NCBI RefSeq assembly: GCF_001619985.1
Contig: NW_017264193.1
Coordinates: forward strand, 2,795,726 to 2,859,725
DNA length: 64,000 nucleotides
Direction of reading: 5' to 3'
Source: Xylona heveae TC161
Lineage: Eukaryota; Ascomycota; Xylonomycetes; Xylonales; Xylonaceae
Shown: one piece after another, positions 60,212-64,000 of the stretch
Layout of the letters: every line of letters starts with the position of its first letter
Position numbering within the stretch: position 1 is the first letter of the stretch
Notes under the pieces: model-generated
What the model saw: the letters and a program-made list of their open reading frames with translations, nothing else
Told to the model about the DNA's origin: nothing
The model's database searches: none
Position numbers and translations under genes: made by a program

Positions 60212-63200
60212 TTAGCCCGCACGACGCAATGCAGAGGAAGAGGCAGAAGCAGAAAGAGAACGAGGAGGAGAAGGAGAAGGAGAAGAAGGACGAGACATGA
60301 AGAAACGCGATCGAGTCATATCTGTCCGCAGGTCCAGCGAATAGTCATCATCCTCGTGATTGACATCATCATCATTATCATCATCATCATTAGGGATAAA
60401 ACTGTGCTCGTTGTTATTGTTGTTGTTTTCGTCCGGGAAATCGTAGTCCAGACTTCCCTCAGGCCGATCATCATAGTGATTGAGTTCGGAATCTGCATAC
60501 ATACTCTGGAGTTCAGACACGGGAACATTCACATGCTCTGTTTGAGTCTGGTCATCATCCGCAAAGTGGTCATCGGGGAGAGTAGCAGCGGCGAAGGACT
60601 CAAATGGTGCTGTAGCGGGTGAGGCGTCATGTGATTCACGTGCGAAGATATAAAACGGATCGCTGGGCTGAGTGTGTGTAATGATATCGTATCTGTCGTC
60701 GGAAGTAAACTGGGGATGCGCTTTTGTGGGAAAGGATGGATTTGGTCTAGTGCGGGTGCCAGGATAATGGCTGGTTTTGATCATATTCGGTGGTGATGTC
60801 AATAGTGCAGAAGAATGCGGAGATGAATCGGGATAGACAGGTGGTGCAGGATCAGGTCTAGGGCCAGGGCGAGCACCAGCAGCCGCGGCGATTTCAGACA
60901 GTAACAAGTCATGGACTTGACTCTCGTTTGGAGTTGAAAGATTCGAATCGGGGGCACTGTTGAAGCCGTATTCGCTGGTATCGTAATTATTGGATGGAGT
61001 TTCACTATCGTGTGCAAGAGCGTTGCGGACTGTGGATGTATAACTTCCTTCGATTGCTGTACTATCCGTACCATCCTCTTCGTCCATATTCGTACATTCT
61101 GCTTCAGTAGTACCATCTTCGGACTCGATGTCGTCTTGCAAGCTCGCGGCGCGATGGATAAATTCTGTCTGAAGCTTGCGTAGCCAGGATGCGAGCGCTT
61201 TGCCCTCGAGGGGTCCATCCGCAGCCTGCTTTAGAGATTCACGTAGGCTGAGGACCAATTTCTGTCGTCGTGAAAGGTTGAGATCCTTGGCTTTTCTCTT
61301 TTGTTTCTCGTTGCGTAAATTCAGGTCTCTGGAAACAGCAGTGGCGACTTCAATAACAGAGGGTGGGAAGTCCATGACTCGGGCTATAGAAAGGCCGTAG
61401 TATTTCTCTTGTACGCAGCCGTCTGAGATCTTGTAAAGCATGGTCATCTCATTGGAGTTGGACATCTAAGGGGTTAGTTAGACCGGAAGCCTGGGAAAAG
61501 ATTGGAACTGGCTTCTTACTTCAACAGCGAGGTGCAGGTTGACAACCCCACTTCGTTCCGCCATGATCGTTGCAAGGTCTCGAAAGTGAGTCACAAACCA
61601 GACGACTGCCTGTTATAGTGTCTCAGTATATAAACAAGAGTTATCTTGAAGAAGCATACCATGCTTTCTACTAGGGCTTCTGCAACAGCCAGTGCAATTG
61701 CAAGCCCATCACGAGTGCTTGTGCCACGACCGAGCTCATCGATAATGACCCTGCGCTATGATAAGCACAATGTCAGACTTTTGGTAGAAGGAAATTCTGA
61801 CATGCTTCGCCTGTTGATATTTCTTAAAATGAACGCAGTCTCTCGCATTTCTGCTGAGAAACTGGACATGTTGGCTTCGATGCAATCGTCAATGGAGACT
61901 CGTGCGAAGAGTTGGTGAGTGATTGGAAATGATGCGTATTGTGCAGGTACGCTATAGCAATATCAGCAGCGTATAATTTTCAATGTGTGACCAACGCACA
62001 AAGAGCCGATTTGTGCCATGACTGTCATCAAAGCTATAGAGCGAATATAGGTACTCTTCCCTGATAGTCATCAGATATCGAAAATTAAGATATATAGAGA
62101 AGGCTAATACCACTCATGTTGCAACCTAAGCATTGATACTTGTCAATCACTGTACGGTGTTTAGACGGAGGTGGTTACAAACCTGTGATGATCTGGAAGC
62201 GTGACTGCTGGCTTGCATAGACATCATTCGGGATGAATCTTTCCGTGTGTATCTTCTCTCGAATCGCATGTCGTCCGGCCTTGATTGCCAAAGTATCGGT
62301 AAGTTCAGGCCGAACTAGGATACCGTCAGCCAGAGAACTGATGCTTAGGAATTGCCCCCATTGTACCATAGTCACTCGTTGCGGAGATATGTGCAAAAGA
62401 TGCAAGCTTTAAAATTAGCCAAAGTCTGGAAGAGAGGCGCAACAGCGTACCATGTCAAGCATAGCAACGCCTTCGCAAATCTTGAAAAGGCCGGGTATTT
62501 CACCATGAACCTTTTCTATGAGCTCCTGTACGGCCGAGTCGCCTGATCCCATCAAGTCAGAAAATTTTCAAAGTATGACAAATAATACTGCTCACTCAAT
62601 AACAGAACTTCATTGTGGGCATCAACAATCTGTCTTCTCATTAGTGTTTCCTTTTTTTTCACAATCCCTACGCATCGATCGATACTTTCTGGTTAAGTTT
62701 CACGAGATCCAAGGTCTGGCATTCATAAAAGTGTTTCTTTTTAAAGACGTTGATAAACACGCTGGGAAAAGCGCGGTCTTCTATATCAGCAGCAGGAAAT
62801 CGGAGATAGAATTGATGAGCAGTATCATATTTGAGGGTCAATGCGAGATCAAGCTCCTCTGAGATATTTCAGTCCAGACCAATCTGATTGAAATGGAATT
62901 GACATTACCTCCTAGAGCGGTGATCATATCATAAACATCGGCACTTGCTTCTTTGTACGTTTGCCGCGCGATATCGAGCAGGCCATTAACACCAGACTGT
63001 CATGATTAGCCTATCATCATGCCTGAACGTGGAGTATGCTGGGTAGACAACTCTGACAGCATAAGTTCTTTGGTTTCTCAAATCTAGAGGTTGACGTGCA
63101 TATGTAATATCATCATTTATCACGGTTTCGATCATTTCCTGCGCCAGGTTTACTTTGGTCGGAGCACAGAGCTTCGCAACTTGTCAATAAAGAGAATCAT

Positions 63201-64000
63201 TCATATTCAGAGGGCAGGCAACTTTTCGTATAGTGGCAACTAGCTCACTTGTTGCTCCTGTGAGCGCTTCAAATATGGGATTTATGCTGAACACGAATTG
63301 TTTGAGCATGATTACCATGTTGATTGACTGCTCAATATAGGCCGCTGTGTGTTTTGAGGGTGTTAGAATCAGCTTATAGTATTGTCAGTCTATGCTTTGG
63401 CCAGATCCTAGAATGATCATACGGCCGTAAGAAGACGATCACCATCAGGAAGCACTTTGAGAGCTGTGGAAAACATCAGAATTGGCAATTGAACGGGCAA
63501 AGTCAAAAGCTGACTGACCTTGTCTGGCAGTATGAAGCATCTGCTCCTTTGACGTAAGCTCTGCTACCGCCTCATACCTCGCCTGAATAGTTTGCTCATC
63601 AATTAATGGCTGTAATATGTTATTTTTGAGCAACCTTGCTCCCATCGGAGTCATTGTACTGTTGAGTATGCCAAATAGGCTGTGCTTGGATTTTGCACTT
63701 TGGAGATTTTGGGTCAACTCAAGTGCCTGAACAGTCAGGCGGTCGATCATCATTGATCCTTCCGAGGGCTCATATCTCACTCTCAGCGAGTGGGATGGAA
63801 ATGTAACGGAACGTCCTAGTTCAGTATATCTAAGAGCCTGGGCCCAAGTCAGATCGTAGTATAAATCGCAGGGCGACAGGTGGGCAATGGACGAGAAGGG
63901 ACTCGATCAATCAGCCATGGACATACAGCTCCAACACTGCAGATTGCAAAGTAGTTGCCTTCAATTGAAAGTTTTATAGCTTCGATATCCTCCTCGAAAG
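60212..64000 (-). CDS. MSH4: Meiotic MutS homologue MSH4 (5' end outside window)
   Basis: MSH4 pairs with MSH5 to stabilise meiotic recombination intermediates and promote crossovers. The gene continues past 64000. Exons resolved: 62996-62909, 62858-62686, 62629-62596, 62542-62451, 62406-62367, 62314-62183, 62125-62111, 62060-62000, 61951-61802, 61750-61660, 61609-61520 and 61465-60212; more lie upstream. Core: FKKKHFYECQTLDL, YVRPELTDTLAIKAGRH, Walker A TGCNMSGKSTYIRSIALM, IDELGRGTSTRDGLAIALAVAE as Walker B, THFRDLATIMAERSGVVNLHLAVE and LYKISDGCVQEKYYGLSIARV. Walker A is carried over three exons, the middle one of 15 bases. After the helical dimerisation region (LASWLRKLQTEF) an unusual tail of about 300 Ser/Asp/Pro-rich residues continues to the stop at 60212. 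MSH4, not MSH5/MSH2, by overall motif wording. Confidence 0.92.
60261..60395 (-). repeat. Simple-sequence blocks in the MSH4 tail
   Basis: GAG/GAA trinucleotides (60261-60292) and CAT/CATT-type trinucleotides (about 60364-60392) on the plus strand, which encode the Ser/Pro stretch and the Asp-rich stretch near the MSH4 C-terminus. They point to slippage growth of the tail. Confidence 0.75.

Overview
The window is a 64 kb piece of a filamentous ascomycete nuclear genome. It carries short GT-AG introns of about 45-110 bases with CTRAY-like branch sites, compact genes on both strands, and a gene set typical of Pezizomycotina: a VelB velvet regulator, a two-exon IRE1, a split-exon Zn2Cys6 factor, and a 4-coumarate-CoA-ligase-like enzyme ending in a peroxisomal signal. 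The velvet sequence, the protein types and a recurring TACTCCGTA intergenic motif suggest Eurotiomycetes, probably Eurotiales. That placement is an inference. I saw no rRNA, convincing tRNA, CRISPR, transposon or virus-like element.

Layout, left to right: glycogen debranching enzyme (75-4862, -); short-chain dehydrogenase (5899-7164, -); amino-acid permease (8486-10362, -); a 4.4 kb stretch without genes; PEX10 (14781-16001, -) and ERD1/EXS protein (16401-18033, +) sharing a promoter; peroxisomal acyl/aryl-CoA ligase (18477-20415, -); ATP11 (21531-22644, +); Zn2Cys6 factor (23074-25991, -); FAR-17a/AIG1-like membrane protein (26952-27997, +); WD40-cyclophilin CYP15/PPWD1 (28305-30731, +); F-box protein with a tandem-repeat tail (31780-34920, -); CSC1-like channel (35630-38493, -); PCH2/TRIP13 (38874-40687, -); DEK_C-SWIB protein (41652-42808, +); IRE1 (43803-47367, -); CCT2 (48466-50252, -) divergent from eIF3b (50791-53193, +); DUF3602 protein (54414-55127, +); VelB (57976-59309, +); MSH4 (60212 to beyond 64000, -).

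I rebuilt the exon structures by hand. Every complete coding sequence sums to a multiple of three and reads through conserved motifs, so all look intact. Functional themes are peroxisome and lipid metabolism (PEX10, the AKL-ending ligase, the AIG1-like protein, with CCTCGG pairs in nearby promoters), ER and secretory homeostasis (IRE1, ERD1), meiosis (PCH2, MSH4), and basic protein synthesis and folding (eIF3b, CCT2, CYP15). Most are unlinked housekeeping genes; I see no biosynthetic cluster or defence island. The more unusual features are in gene structure and non-coding DNA: a probable GC-AG intron in PCH2, very small exons (7, 15, 15, 24 and 27 bases), a long acidic tail on MSH4, paired regulatory motifs in promoters, and homopolymer or G-quadruplex tracts.
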